This document shows, one piece after another, positions 11,040-20,639 of a stretch of DNA of 64,000 bases. The stretch is from Prorocentrum cordatum (lineage: Eukaryota; Sar; Dinophyceae; Prorocentrales; Prorocentraceae). The stretch spans positions 86,770-150,769 of the forward strand of contig CAUYUJ010001414.1 of the NCBI GenBank assembly GCA_963575745.1, in the 5' to 3' direction. The notes under the pieces were generated by a model, which had not been told where the DNA came from, did no database searches, and saw nothing but the letters and a program-made list of their open reading frames with translations. A program made the translations under genes and the position numbers. Every line of letters starts with the position of its first letter. Within the stretch, counting starts at the first letter, position 1.

Positions 11040-11515
11040 AAAGAGAGAGAGAGAGAGACAACGCATATCGATCTGCACGGTTCTTCGTCAGCGCAGGCCA
11101 CACGTGCCCCAGAACAGAGGTACCCGGGAGAGGGGGCCTCGGGGCCCACCTCGGGACACCCAGAAACTGCGTCTTGGCGCCCACCGCGGCTGGAACCGAG
11201 GCCGCTGCGACACCTCACGGTGGGTACGTCGTCCTGGGCGTACGTTGGGGCCTTCCCAAGCTCGGCCTCTCGGAGCCTCCCAGGAGGCCCTCGCCGCCAC
11301 GGGCGGATCCGCCTCGGAGTCCTCGTCTGGACGCACCCCAGGGAGAGGCCCAGGCACCCAGAGATCCGATGTCGTGACTTTTCCAACGCGGGGTCCCCGG
11401 AAGTCTCGGCCCATTCCCTGGGACCGGCTTTCCATCCTGAGTCGTTTTTTGGCGATCTCCGGGCCAGGCGAGGGCCCCTAGAGTTGTGGAGGACGATCCA
11501 TGGAGAGGAAACATG
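11040..11515. other. intron: GA microsatellite and repeats P and Q
   Basis: (GA)n lies at 11045-11060, repeat P at 11270-11350 and repeat Q (reverse) at 11404-11480. Long minus-strand ORFs here run through these repeats. Confidence 0.45.
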
Positions 11516-11880
11516 TTGCCAAATAATTCCCAGATGTCTAAAACATGTCTTAAACATGTTTTGACCATGTAAAAAACATGATCGAAACATGTTTAGAACA
11601 TGTCTCCGACATCTTGAACCCATTTTCAGTTAGATGATGGGACTGTGAGGGTGTCCATGGTCGTGGTATCCGCAAGCCTAGAGGCCGAAACTTTAGAAAC
11701 TTACGATTGGTTGTTACAGTGCCATTTTTATATATGTTCCGCGTGCGGATCATGTATTAACAATGCAGGCGTTTAGTATTAAAACCATCGATGAGTTCAT
11801 GCATACATTGATTCAGTAATTAATCATGTATCAAACATCATATAGCTTTAAGCATCCTATGTATTAAACCTGCCCCGTAC
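11516..11880. repeat. ACATGT-rich cluster in an AT-rich island
   Basis: Between 11530 and 11615 the motifs AAACATGT, ACATGTTT and their palindromes recur at 8-15 base intervals. The DNA from about 11630 to 11875 is markedly AT-rich compared with all flanks. No coding sequence is seen. The cluster could be a protein-binding array, a decayed satellite, or chance within an AT-rich insertion. Confidence 0.5.
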
Positions 11881-11960
11881 GTTGGATCTCTGGGGAGCGG
11901 CGGGGTCGGTCGGCGTGCCGCTCGGCTCGCCCAGGGCGCCGCCGCGCGGGGCGCGGGCAG

Positions 11961-11997
11961 CTGGTGGGTCGTGCCCGTGGTCTGCGAGGGGGGCAAC
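11961..11997 (+). CDS. A1 aspartic peptidase, micro-exon (candidate)
   Basis: A 37-bp candidate. Acceptor GCGGGCAG|C is followed by WWVVPVVCEGGN and a GT donor (AAC|GTCGGG). In pepsin-type enzymes the segment after LxWxPV is a 'GYW.V.VD' strand, and WWVVPVVCEGG sits at the right place between the exons at 10795 and 15045. Joined in phase to the next exon it gives CEGGN|VSLTLEGPGG without a stop. Such short exons are hard to prove by eye. An alternative GC donor at 12003 breaks the frame. Confidence 0.45.
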
Positions 11998-12034
11998 GTC
12001 GGGCAAGCTCGCGTCGCAAGAGCGAGCACACGAC

Positions 12035-12355
12035 GCTCCTCCTCCCTCTCCTCCTCCTCGTCCTCCTCCTCCTCGTCCTCCTCCTCCTCGTCCTCCTCCT
12101 CCTCCTCGTCCTCCTCCTCCTCCTCCTCCTCCTCCTCGTCCTCCTCCTCCTCCTCCTCCTCCTCCTCCTCCTCCTCTATCCTCCTTTCTCTACGTTATCC
12201 TCCTCCTCTTCTGCCGTAATCCTCCTCCTCCTCCTCTCTCCCTCCTCCTCTCTATCCTCCTCCTCCCTCTCCTCCTTCTCCTCCTCCTCCTCGTCCTCCT
12301 CATCCCCCTCCTCCTTCTCCTCCTCATCCTGCTCCTCCTCCTCGTACAAGTGGTC
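12035..12355 (+). repeat. (TCC)n microsatellite
   Basis: TCC/CTC repeats with TCG and TAT interruptions. It produces the poly-Ser, poly-Leu and poly-Pro ORFs on + and the poly-Arg/Glu ORF on minus. Confidence 0.9.
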
Positions 12356-12359
12356 TCCG

Positions 12360-12740
12360 AGGGAGACAAACTCGGACACGCTCGCGTCGCAAATTCGAGG
12401 GGGAAAACAACGCGACGGGAGGTATGTCTTTTTTTGCGCGGCGAGCCCAGGGGGGAAGCGAGACGGGGCGGGCCTCCCCAGAAGGCTCGGAAGGCTCCTG
12501 GCCTTCCGAAGCGTTTCCCACGCCTTCCCCGAAGACACAGGAGGCTTCTCAGGAGGCGCGGGGGCCTCCGAGAAGCCCCGCCGCCTTCCGAGAAGGCCTT
12601 CCCCTTCGTTCGCCTCCAAAAAACAGCGAAACCACGTCGGGAGGTTATTTCGGGCCCTCTCTGCGGCCTCGCTGGGGCCCTTGCTGCGCCTCGGGACCGT
12701 CACAAAAAGACTCGGGATGAACCAGGGGAAGGGGCCCTTG
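12360..12740 (+). repeat. repeat Q with AGAAGGC-rich insert
   Basis: Bases 12380-12425 and 12620-12740 match repeat Q, giving two partly overlapping copies. Between them (12440-12610) lie many AGAAGGCC / CTTCCGAGAAGG motifs related to 57490-57645. Confidence 0.5.
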
Positions 12741-13355
12741 TTCCTCCTCCTCCTCCTCCTCCTCCTCCTCCTCCTTCTCCTCCCCCTCCTGCTCCTCCTC
12801 CTCCTCCGCCTCCTCATGCTCCTCCTCCTCCTCTCTCCTCTCCTCCTCCTCCTCCTCCTCCTCCTCCTTCTCCTCCCCCTCTTCCTCCTGTTCCCCCTCC
12901 TCCCCCTCTTCCCCTGCATCCTCCTCCTCCTCCTCCTCGTCCTCTCCTCCTTTTCGCCACCCTCCTCCTCCTCCTCATGCTCCTCCACCTCCTCCTTCTC
13001 CTCCTTTTTCTCCTCGTCCTCTCCTCCCCTCCTCCTCCTCCTCCTCCTCCTCCTCCTCCTCCTCCTCCTCCTCCTCCTCCTCCTCCTCTTCCTCCCCCTC
13101 TTCCTCCTGTTCCCCCTCCTCCCCCTCTTCCCCTGCATCCTCCTCCTCCTCCTCGTCCTCCTCCTCCTTTTCGCCACCCTTCTCTCCTCCTGCTCCTCTC
13201 CTCCTCCTCCTCCTCCTCCTCCTTCTGCTCCTCCTCTTCCTCCTCTCCTCCTCCTCCTCCTCCTCCTCCTCCTCCTTCTCCCTCCTTCTCCTCCTCCTTC
13301 TCCTCCTCCTCCTACTCCTCCCATTCTCCTCCCTTTCCTCCTCCCTCCTCCCCCC
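12741..13355 (+). repeat. (TCC)n microsatellite with internal duplication
   Basis: About 600 bp of TCC. A ~160-bp block containing TCCTCCCCCTCTTCCCCTGC and TTTTCGCCACC is present twice, near 12890-12965 and 13105-13180. Giant ORFs of 500-660 codons on both strands arise from it and are rejected. Confidence 0.85.
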
Positions 13356-14806
13356 GTGGGTGGGGGCCTGGCACCTGTTCTCATGGTGTCAGTGCCACAC
13401 ACTCTACCTGGCACACTGTCAGGAGCTTTATCCGCCAGCTGGGTGAAGTGCAGCTGGCCGTGTTCCTTTGGAACCGGGAGGCTTGGCGTCCTCGCCCTGC
13501 TGCTGGTGTCGTCAGCAGCGCCCGTAGCACTGGAGTTGGGTTCCACGCGCGGGGGGTCGCGCATTCGGTAGCGAGGCGGGGCCATGTGGCCCGTAAATCC
13601 CATGGGGCCTTGCGTCCACTCCAGCAGAAGCAGGGCAGCTTCGGGGTCTGCGCCCGCGGCTGCCCTGGTGGCATCGGTCAGCCTCTCTGCACGCCGACGG
13701 CCCAGAACCCGCGCGTCTCCGATCGCTGCGTGTGCGGCCCTATCCACGGCCATAGGGACGACAGCAAACCTCTCTCGCATGTTTTGCTGTTTCGCTGGGG
13801 CCTCGCCCCCTGCTCCAGTCCATGGCGTACCTTATCTTGTGCAAGTTCTTCGGCACCGCCTGTGCTCTGAGCCCTCTGGCCGCCTGAGGCCCTGCCCGCC
13901 CGCGCCCTGTCTCCCCAAATTAGGGCTACTCGCGTCCCGTTTAGCTCTTGACCGGAAGGGGCCCGCTCCCGACCCGCAGACCAAACAAGTTTTGCTGTTT
14001 CGCCGATCGGCGCGGGCGCCTGGCCCCTCCCCCTCTCTGGCCCACAGGCCACGTCTCAATTGCTACTGGCGGCTGCTTATGGCGGCTGGTAAGGACCCTT
14101 CCCAGTCTGCCTGCGCGCTTGGTAGGAGAAGGTCGACAGGGGCATGCCCAGACCCCCCTCCCCCACCCTTTCGGCCACATGTCGAAGCCCAGAATCTACG
14201 TGCGCTTACCATCGCTGTGTCTCGGGGGTGTTCACGGCAGCTTCGTCCTAGAATGGTTTGTTTTTGCGCGGGTCGCGCCTACCCTACCCGCGAGGATGCG
14301 TTTCATTGAGCGGACACTGAGCTTTCCGTTGAGTCACGCCCCTGCCGCTTTCCCCCCTTTTCCCCTCCCTTCGCCCCGCGCTCCTCCCCCTCGCCACCTG
14401 TCGCAGTCATGCCGGACGGGCTGAGTTCATTTTGCCTGGATTCCTGGCCCCCCGCCTGCGTTGGATCACCATTTCTGGCCGTACGTGCTCGGGCGCTCTG
14501 GAAAGATAGTTCGGCAATCCAAATATGAGGCCCTGAGGGATGGCCAGCCACGCGCGCAGGGGGCGGGGGGGGGCTGCTTAGAGGCACCCCTACTTCTTAG
14601 AAAGCGCGGGCCTGATCTGTAGAAACAAGGCCAGCGCCTTCTAAGAAGCGGGGTGTTTCTAAAAAACCCTCCTCCCTCCCCCCACCCCCTTTGTGCGCGC
14701 CGCCAGCATGGGGCCCATAGGACAGGAGGCGGACCTCGAGGTGAACCCTCGCTGTGTGAGGTGTCCGTTTCCGGGCCCCCATCCCATCACCTGGGGCCCC
14801 ATCTTC
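13356..14806. other. intron; dispersed repeat at 13872-13985 and small hairpin
   Basis: 13872-13985 (GCCCTGCCCGCCCGC .. CGCGTCCCGTTTAGCTC) is related to 15983-16095. A hairpin at 14590-14657 pairs CTTCTTAGAAAGCGC with GCGCCTTCTAAGAAG. GTTTTGCTGTTTCGC occurs twice (13783 and 13989). No exon is recognised. Confidence 0.35.
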
Positions 14807-14997
14807 GGGGGCGGCAAAAAGGGGGGTGATGACCAGGGGTGTGTGGATATCATGACGTGGGCCATGGTATTTCCCCAGATTTCATGGCGCTTCTTTTTGT
14901 TTCATTATGTCCCTGGCCCCCCCGCTGGGCCGCGCACGTGCCGCCGGTCATGATTTGCACCCCCCCCTCTTGGACACCCCCCTCTTGGCCGCTCCCG
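14807..14997 (+). mobile_element. family H inverted-repeat element, copy 2
   Basis: 191 bp matching 474-661, with inverted ends GGGGGCGGCAAAAAGGGGGG and CCCCCTCTTGGCCGCTCCC. Its right end is only 47 bases from the acceptor of the exon at 15045. Confidence 0.7.
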
Positions 14998-15044
14998 ACA
15001 TCGTTGAACCGCTGGGGTGCCCGTGCCGCTTTCTGCCTCTCCAG

Positions 15045-15315
15045 GTCTCCCTGACCCTGGAGGGCCCCGGGGGCTCCCTGCGCCTCTGCGGCGCGGAGAG
15101 GGGGCCGTGCCGCGCGGCGGTGGACACGGGCGCGTGCTCGACGATGGGCCCCACGGCCGACGTCGACCGCATACACCGGGTGCTCGGCGGCGAGCGCTGG
15201 GAGTGCTCGAGGGTGTCGACCCTCCCGGCTCTCCGCGTGGAGGTGCGGGGCCTGGAGGGGAGCATCCTGCTCGGCATCTCCGGCGAGGAGTACACCCAGT
15301 ACGACAGCCACATCC
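15045..15315 (+). CDS. A1 aspartic peptidase, exon with second catalytic Asp
   Basis: A 271-bp exon after a strong acceptor (TTTCTGCCTCTCCAG|GTC). It reads VSLTLEGPGGSLRLCG, then CRAAVDTGACSTMGPTADV, then WECSRVSTLPALRVEV and LLGISGEEYTQYDSHI. VDTG is the second active-site motif. The following GPT..V..I...LG, the Cys-x(n)-LP strand and the ISGEEYTQYD segment (LTPEDY in cathepsin D) are all family hallmarks. The catalytic loop has ACS where most members have TS(S/L). Assuming a GA donor at 15316, the last codon is split after its first base, and the frame continues across the 217-bp intron into the exon at 15533. Confidence 0.9.
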
Positions 15316-15532
15316 GAAGAAGGAAACGCGACATCGACATGAGCTTTCGGAGCTCCGCGCGGATGTGTTTAGATCGGCGCTGGGCCCCCCCTGGCAGCGC
15401 CTCTGGCGGCGCCCCCAGCACGCTCCGCGCGCCATGAGGGGGGGGTCCAGCGCAGATCCTAGAAATCCGCGCAAAGCTCCGACAGTTAGTGTTCATGTAG
15501 TTTTGGCGTCTTCTACGCATCGGCTGCTCCAG
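15316..15532 (+). mobile_element. family B element forming a complete intron (GA...AG)
   Basis: A 217-bp intron that is almost wholly a family B hairpin. It begins C|GAAGAAGG. The left arm reads ATGAGCTTTCGGAGCTCCGC, the centre is GC-rich, and the right arm is AATCCGCGCAAAGCTCCGAC followed by GTTCATGTAG. It ends CGGCTGCTCC AG|CAC. Family B copies elsewhere start with the same (G)AAGAA signature and end with a pyrimidine tract plus AG. Removing it joins ATC C with CA to give HI|PRSARTDW in frame. Confidence 0.8.
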
Positions 15533-15777
15533 CACGTTCAGCCCGCACGGACTGGACGCAGGTCGACGGCATCGACGACGAATCTTGCAACGAGGGCGAC
15601 GTCGAAAACGATCACGACCAAAACTGACAACGACGACGACGACGAACGGCAGCGGCGGAAAACGACGACCGAGCCGCCTACGCAGACGACGACGAAAGAG
15701 ACGATCGCGGCGTTGATGACGACGACGCAGGCGACTTCGACGACCTCTGGGTTATCGGCCAGCCGCTACTGCGAAGG
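15533..15777 (+). CDS. A1 aspartic peptidase, C-terminal exon with in-frame TGA
   Basis: This continues the frame from 15315: RSARTDWTQVDGIDDESC, an acidic Asp/Glu/Asn segment, then after a long Arg/Asp-rich stretch GDFDDLWVIGQPLLR before the donor CGAAG|GTGCAG. WVIGQPLLR matches the pepsin-family 'WILGDVFLR' segment that precedes the conserved YYTVFD. One in-frame TGA lies at 15625-15627, at the start of a run of CGA codons. A CGA-to-TGA transition would explain it. The stop makes this allele possibly null, or it is an assembly error. The final YY.VFD exon was not found downstream. Confidence 0.68.
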
Positions 15778-16497
15778 TGCAGTGGAGGCCAAACCCGAGG
15801 CGGCCACAGGGAAGAGGGGCAGGAGGGAAGACGAAGAAGGGATGGGGGGGGGGCCAGGGGAGGGCAGGACGAGGAGGGGGAACTGCAGAGGTCAGGGGGA
15901 GGGATGGCGCAGAGAAGTGGGAGATGAGGACAGAGGTCCCCGCCCCCAGACATCCCCGTGCTTCTTGTGTCTTTCTCCACTGCTTCTGGCCGCGTGAGGA
16001 CCCGCCCGCTCCCGCCCCTAGTCTGTCAATTATAGCTGTGCGCGTCCCGCGGAGCTTTTTGCGGAAGAGGCTCGCTCTCGCCCTGCAGATCAAAAAAAAG
16101 TCTTCCTCCACGGGGTTTCCGGAATGCCCGACCCTCTCCCCGGGGCCGGCGTTTCGTCCCGAGTCCTTCTGCGATGGTCCCGGTGCCCGGCGAGGGCCCC
16201 TCGGGGTGAGCTTCCCGTGTCCGGGGCCCCTCTTCGGCACAGAACGAGACCCGCTTTGCCTCCTTTCCACGTCCTCCCGTTCGCACCAGCTTTGCCCACG
16301 TGCGGCCTCAGCCCGGTGTGCTGCACGCTGTTCCCGCGTGGGCCGCGAGCAAAGCGTGCGCGAGGGCCATCTGCTCCCGCTGCCGTGCGTTCCCTGAGAC
16401 CGGACGGGCGTTGTAGTCTGTTCATACCGGGCAATGTTGCCCTGTTTGGGGCCCAGGGCCAAAACAGATCGAGCCAGCTCGAATCACGTCGTAGAAA
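15778..16497. other. non-coding; dispersed repeat 15983-16095 and repeat Q at 16128-16205
   Basis: 15983-16095 matches 13872-13985 (CGCCCCTAGTCTGTCAATTA, CGCGTCCCGCGGAGC). 16128-16205 is repeat Q in reverse. No exon is seen. Confidence 0.4.
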
Positions 16498-16611
16498 CAT
16501 GGGTTATAGGGCTCTGGCCGTGATGATTGCGATGCGTTTTGTCTGTTGTGCAGCAGTTGCGAACGGTTGTTGCATCGCAGCAAGAATAAGACCAGAGCCC
16601 TAGAACCCATG
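16498..16611. mobile_element. element K, 114-bp TIR element
   Basis: 20-bp TIRs, CATGGGTTATAGGGCTCTGG at the left and the complement of CATGGGTTCTAGGGCTCTGG at the right, differ at one base. ACGTC stands near both outer flanks. Only one copy is seen in this window. Confidence 0.75.
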
Positions 16612-17486
16612 ACGTCTGATCTCAGGGTGTCACGCATCCCCACCAGACAGACCAGAAACGATGCCCACGAGAGATGACGGGAGAAGAGAGGAAGACACAC
16701 ATCTACTGAAAATGAGCGGGCGCGAGCGATATGTTGGAGCGAAGGGGGGGGCCTGAATGGCCGTTTCTGGGCCATCACCGGAACACTGGGACAGGGGGGC
16801 TTTGGAACAGAGAAGAGAGATCTCGCCAGATCACCTAAGCCTAGAGATCAGGAGCAACGTTAGGAGAGGATAACTAGATCAGGCGGGGATGCATCGACCC
16901 CCACTCGCCAATCCCCCATGATCACCGATCGGGGCCCGATAGCCCATCCCGCCCAGGACCGTCCGGATTCGCTATCAGGGGGCCTTTTGCCCACCCACCG
17001 GCGGCGTAGCGTCGATTCCAAGGCGATGCCTCCCTTCCCCAAGCCGGTCCTCCCCAACGATCCCCCTCAAGAGGGCTGGCGGCATCAACCCGCCACCACG
17101 CAGGTACGTGTCCGCGTACGACATTGCTGGGCAGCGCGTGGGCTTCGCCCCCGCGCCACGTCCGTGAGGGGCCCGCGTCGCGCGCGAGCGGGCCGTGCGA
17201 AGACGACGACGACCACGACGCCGAGGGGCCACGACGACGACGACGCCGATGGCGAACGACGACGCCGACCACTCCGACGGCGAACGACGACGACCACGAC
17301 CACGGCCACGACCACGACCATGACAACCATGACGACCATGACGACCGCGACGCTCGCACCGGCGGCCATTCCTCGGGCCGCCCGGGCGCGTGGCGTGCAC
17401 GGTTCCTTGGGGCGCCCCAGCGGGCGCTGCCGCGGCGGCCTCTGCGGCAACAGGAAAAATGAGATCGCCGCGCGAAGGGGCGTCGC
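16612..17486. other. non-coding; repeat copy and (GAC/CAC)n stretch
   Basis: 16886-16985 is the second copy of the 1919-2005 repeat. 17190-17345 is GACGAC/GACCAC-rich on the + strand and gives His/Asp, Thr and Arg frames. An exon (..GGHSSGRPGAWRARFLG..) cannot be excluded but has no family match. Confidence 0.35.
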
Positions 17487-17668
17487 TACTCCAGATTTCG
17501 TAATAAAGGGAGGGGGGTCTCATTTCGGGAGGGGTCTCTTCCAGGCTATCTTGGAGGGCCTGGGGGGTCTGGGGACGATGTTTTGGAGGGTTCTCCCACG
17601 GGGGAGGTCTGAAATGGCTTGTATTGGAGGGTCCAGACCCCCTCCCTTTTATTACGAAATCTGGAGTA
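17487..17668. mobile_element. element J, 182-bp TIR element
   Basis: Long, nearly perfect TIRs: TACTCCAGATTTCGTAATAA continuing AGGGAGGGGGGTCT at the left, complemented at the right by AGACCCCCTCCC and TTTTATTACGAAATCTGG ending AGTA. The interior is GGGAGG/TCTTGG-rich without coding potential. It is a single copy here and likely young. Confidence 0.85.
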
Positions 17669-17811
17669 AGCAGCGAGGGCGATCGAGGTTTGTGGGACGT
17701 GAGTTGGTCTTAGCATCGGCAGGGGGTCTGAGGTGGCCCAGCATTCGTTCCGGCCAACGGACGCGGGGGGAATTTCGGATTCTTGTCCCAACTATTCTGT
17801 TGTGACCTGTA

Positions 17812-18415
17812 GGGAGCTTCATCGGAGGCTCCAGTGGCAGATTCCACTTGCGCCCCCCCCATCCATTACAGTGGTTCGTGGCCCAAAGGGAGCTCCACGA
17901 AGGCCCCAGTGGCAGGGCCCGCACGCGTCTTCCCCACCCAGTGCAACATGTCGTGGCCCATAAGGAACTCCACCGAAGGCCAGAGTGGCAGAATCCACCT
18001 ACGTCTCCCCCGCTCAGTCTTTTGTTCCGTGGCTCACAGGGAGCTGCACCGAAGGCCCCAGTGGGAGGGTCCACATGCATCTCCCCCGCCCACTGGAGTC
18101 ACTGGAGCGTTTCCTGTGCCCATAGGGGGGTTCCACCGAATGCCCCAGTGGCAGGGTCCGCATGCGTCTCGAACCCAGCACAGCCCTTCGTGCCCCTGTT
18201 GGGAGCTCCACCGAAGGCCCCAGTGGGCGCGGCCGCATGCGCCTCCCTGCCCCGGTTCGGCGCGCCCCTCGCACGCTTCGTGGCCCCACCAGGGAGCTCC
18301 ACCGCCGAAGGCCCCGGAGGCCTCGGCCGCGCGCGTCGCCCCGCCCCATGCAGGCGCACCCCTCGCACGCTTCGCGGCCCCACAGGGAGCTCCACCGAAA
18401 GCGGCAACCACAACG
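17812..18415 (+). repeat. satellite S array 1 (75-93 bp units)
   Basis: About eight units share GTGGCCCCATAGGGAGCTCC, ACCGAAGGCCCCAGTGGCAG and GTCCGCATGCGTCTCCC. Start-to-start spacing of GGGAGCTCC is 74-93 bases. Arrays 2 (48391-49035, opposite strand) and 3 (52395-52715) are the same family. A sequence close to GGTTGGGCCCCTCGCCAGGA borders this array at 18488. Confidence 0.85.
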
Positions 18416-18429
18416 CGGTATGCACAAGT

Positions 18430-18490
18430 GCAGGAGGAGGAGGAGGAGGAGGGGGAGGAGGAGGAGGAGGAGGAGGAGGAGGAGGAGATG
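18430..18490 (+). repeat. (GGA)n microsatellite
   Basis: About 55 bp of GGA directly after satellite S array 1. Confidence 0.85.
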
Positions 18491-18639
18491 GTTGGGCCCC
18501 TCGCCAGGACGATTGCCCCTTCTCGACCTCGGGGGGGCTGTCTCGTCGCCACGCCTGGACGAGACTCGACGAACTGCTGCGCTTGGGCCGCGGAAGGGGG
18601 CCGAGGACAGATTTTGACCGGGTTGGCTTTCGCCAGCCC

Positions 18640-18790
18640 CTTTTTCAGGAGGGAAACAAAAACACACAGACAAAATTTATCGTCGACTCCCCAGAAAAAA
18701 TTGAAAATATGGGAAGTGGGGGGGAGGACAAAAACCCAGAAAATATTTGAAAGTATGGGGAATCCTGTTATTTGTGTCTATTGATTTGTG
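18640..18790 (+). repeat. dispersed repeat U, copy 1
   Basis: AT-rich segment with AACAAAAACACACAGACA, ATATGGGAAGTGGGGGGG and CCCAGAAAATAT. A close copy lies at 35796-35935 and a remnant at 56365-56405. It has no TIRs and no coding potential. Confidence 0.6.
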
Positions 18791-19084
18791 TGTCCCAGGG
18801 CCCCTTCACTCTTGACCGATTTTCTCGGGACCGATCTTCTCTGGGCCCTTCTGGCGCAGACCCCCTGGCCGCCTCAAGGTGGGAGGTGTGTTGGCCCTGC
18901 GCGGTTTGCGTTCGCTCCGCTCGCTCGCTGGGGTTTGACAAGGCACGGAGCTGGGGTTGCCAAGCGGTCCCGCCCCTGCGGTACCCACAGGGACCCGCCC
19001 ATCAGGTCCACGGTGCCAGCGGGATGTTTTTTTCCCCCATATCCTAAGATGGGGTTCTTGTTATTACTTGGACGCCTCCTACTC

Positions 19085-19465
19085 CTCCTCCTTCTCATTA
19101 TCCTCCTTCTCCTCCTTCTCATACCCAGACTTACTCATACACAGACTTACTCACACTCAGGTTTACTCATACCCATACTTCACACTTACTCAGACACAAG
19201 CTTACTCATACTCATACCTACTCATACTCAGACCTACTCCTACTCAGACAATCATACCCAGACTATCTCATACTCAGAATTGTTAACAGGCGGATTCATG
19301 CTCAGACCTACTCAGATCCTCTCATATTCTGATTTACTCATGTTGAGACTCACGCATGCCCAGACTTACTCGTACTCATACGCAGACCCAGTCGTACTCA
19401 TAGCCAGATTTACTCATACTCAGACCTACCCATCTTCAGACCTTCACATGATCTGACTTACTCAA
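19085..19465 (+). repeat. degenerate ACTCATACYCAGACYT repeats
   Basis: After a short CTCCTTCTC tract, variants of TACTCATACTCAGACC recur with spacing of about 10-25 bases to 19460. They give Thr/Gln/Tyr/Ser-rich spurious ORFs. 18790-19085 shows no feature. Confidence 0.7.
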
Positions 19466-19471
19466 CACACA

Positions 19472-20330
19472 GCAGATTGTGAGGATGTCTCAGGCGGGGC
19501 GCTGGTTTCAGCACCCCTGAGGGGAGCCGCCGGGGGTGATTTCACAGGCCCGTTCGTTGTCATTTTGTTGGGATGCTTCAAGCGGTTTGCTTGTTTTCTT
19601 TTCCAACATCCTTGGCTACCAGAGCAGATTGTGAGGATGTCTCAGGCGGAGCGCTGGTTTCAGCTCCCCCGGAGGGAAGCCGCCAGGGGTTACCTCACGG
19701 TCCCGCTCGCGGTCGTTTTGTGGGGATGTCTGAAGCGGTTTGCTTGTTTTCTGTCCCAGCATCCTTGGCTACCAGAGCAGACTGTGAGGATGTCTCAGGC
19801 GGGGCGCTGGTTTCAGCTCCCCCGGAGGGGAGCCGCCAGGGGTTATCTCACGGTCCCGCTCGCGGTCGTTTTCGGGGGATGTCTCAAGCGGTTTGCTTGT
19901 TTTCTGTCCCAGCATCCTTGGCTACCAGAGCAGAGTGTGAGGATGTCTCAGGCGGGGCGCTGGTTTCAGCACCCCTAAGGGGAGCCGCCAGGGGTGCTGT
20001 CACGGTCCCGTTCGTGGGCGTTTTGTGGGGATGTCTCAAGCGGTTTGCTTGTTTTCTGTTCCAGCATCCTTCGCTTTCGGAGCAGATTTGGAGGATGTCT
20101 CCAGCGAGGCGCTCATGTTCACCCCCCTAAGGGGAGCCGCCGAGGGGTATTGCACGGTCCCGTTCGTGGGCGTTTTGTGGGGATGTCTCAAGCGGCTTGC
20201 TTGTTGTATGTCTCAACATCCTTCGCTTTCGGAGCAGATTTGGAAGATGCCTCGAGCGAGGCGCTCATTTCCACCCCTCAGGTGGGCCAGATTTTGAGGA
20301 TGTCTCGATCGGTTTGCTTGTTTGGGTGGC
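19472..20330 (+). repeat. 152-153-bp satellite, ~5.6 units
   Basis: Units start with GCAGATTGTGAGGATGTCTC at 19472, 19624, 19777, 19930, 20082 and 20234 (spacing 152 or 153). Each holds GGCGCTGGTTTCAG, GGGGAGCCGCC and CGGTTTGCTTGTTTTCTGT. Because 153 is divisible by 3, some frames stay open over two or three units (for example 19565-19978). The 152-bp units break that frame, so I regard it as non-coding. Confidence 0.9.
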
Positions 20331-20344
20331 CAGACTCGTGGGCA

Positions 20345-20620
20345 CAGATTCCCCTCAGGGTGCCACAGGAGGCTCCAACAGGCTCCAGGAGGCCCCAGGA
20401 GATCACATGAGGTCCCAGGAGGCATCAGGAGGCCACAGAACGACTCAAGAGGCCACAGGATGTCCCAAGAGGCTCAAGGAGGCCCCAGGAAGTTCCAGGA
20501 GGCCTCAGGACGCCACAGGAGGCCCCAGGAGGCCACAAGAAGCGCCAGGAGGCCTCGGAAGGCAACACGAGGCCCAGAGGCCCCAGGAGCAGGCGGCCTC
20601 AGAAGGCAACAGGAGTGGCT
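20345..20620 (+). repeat. degenerate CCCAGGAGGCC repeats
   Basis: Irregular 10-15 base repeats around CCACAGGAGGCCCCAGGAGG. Similar GGCC-based arrays on either strand are at 20865-20955, 35995-36720, 40630-41210 and 56290-56620. Confidence 0.7.
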
Positions 20621-20639
20621 CCAATCCCATGTGTTTTAC

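Noticed and set aside
11882-13870. Very long + strand ORF (662 codons) rich in Pro/Leu/Ser, and the 534-codon minus ORF opposite it
   Set aside because: Both follow from stop-free (TCC)n/(GGA)n DNA. Several frames are open at once and there are no domains.
19565-20130. Repetitive ORFs reading FACFLSQHPWLPEQ.. over two or three units
   Set aside because: They are a by-product of a 153-bp satellite. The 152-bp units break the frame, and no start, splice or domain supports them.
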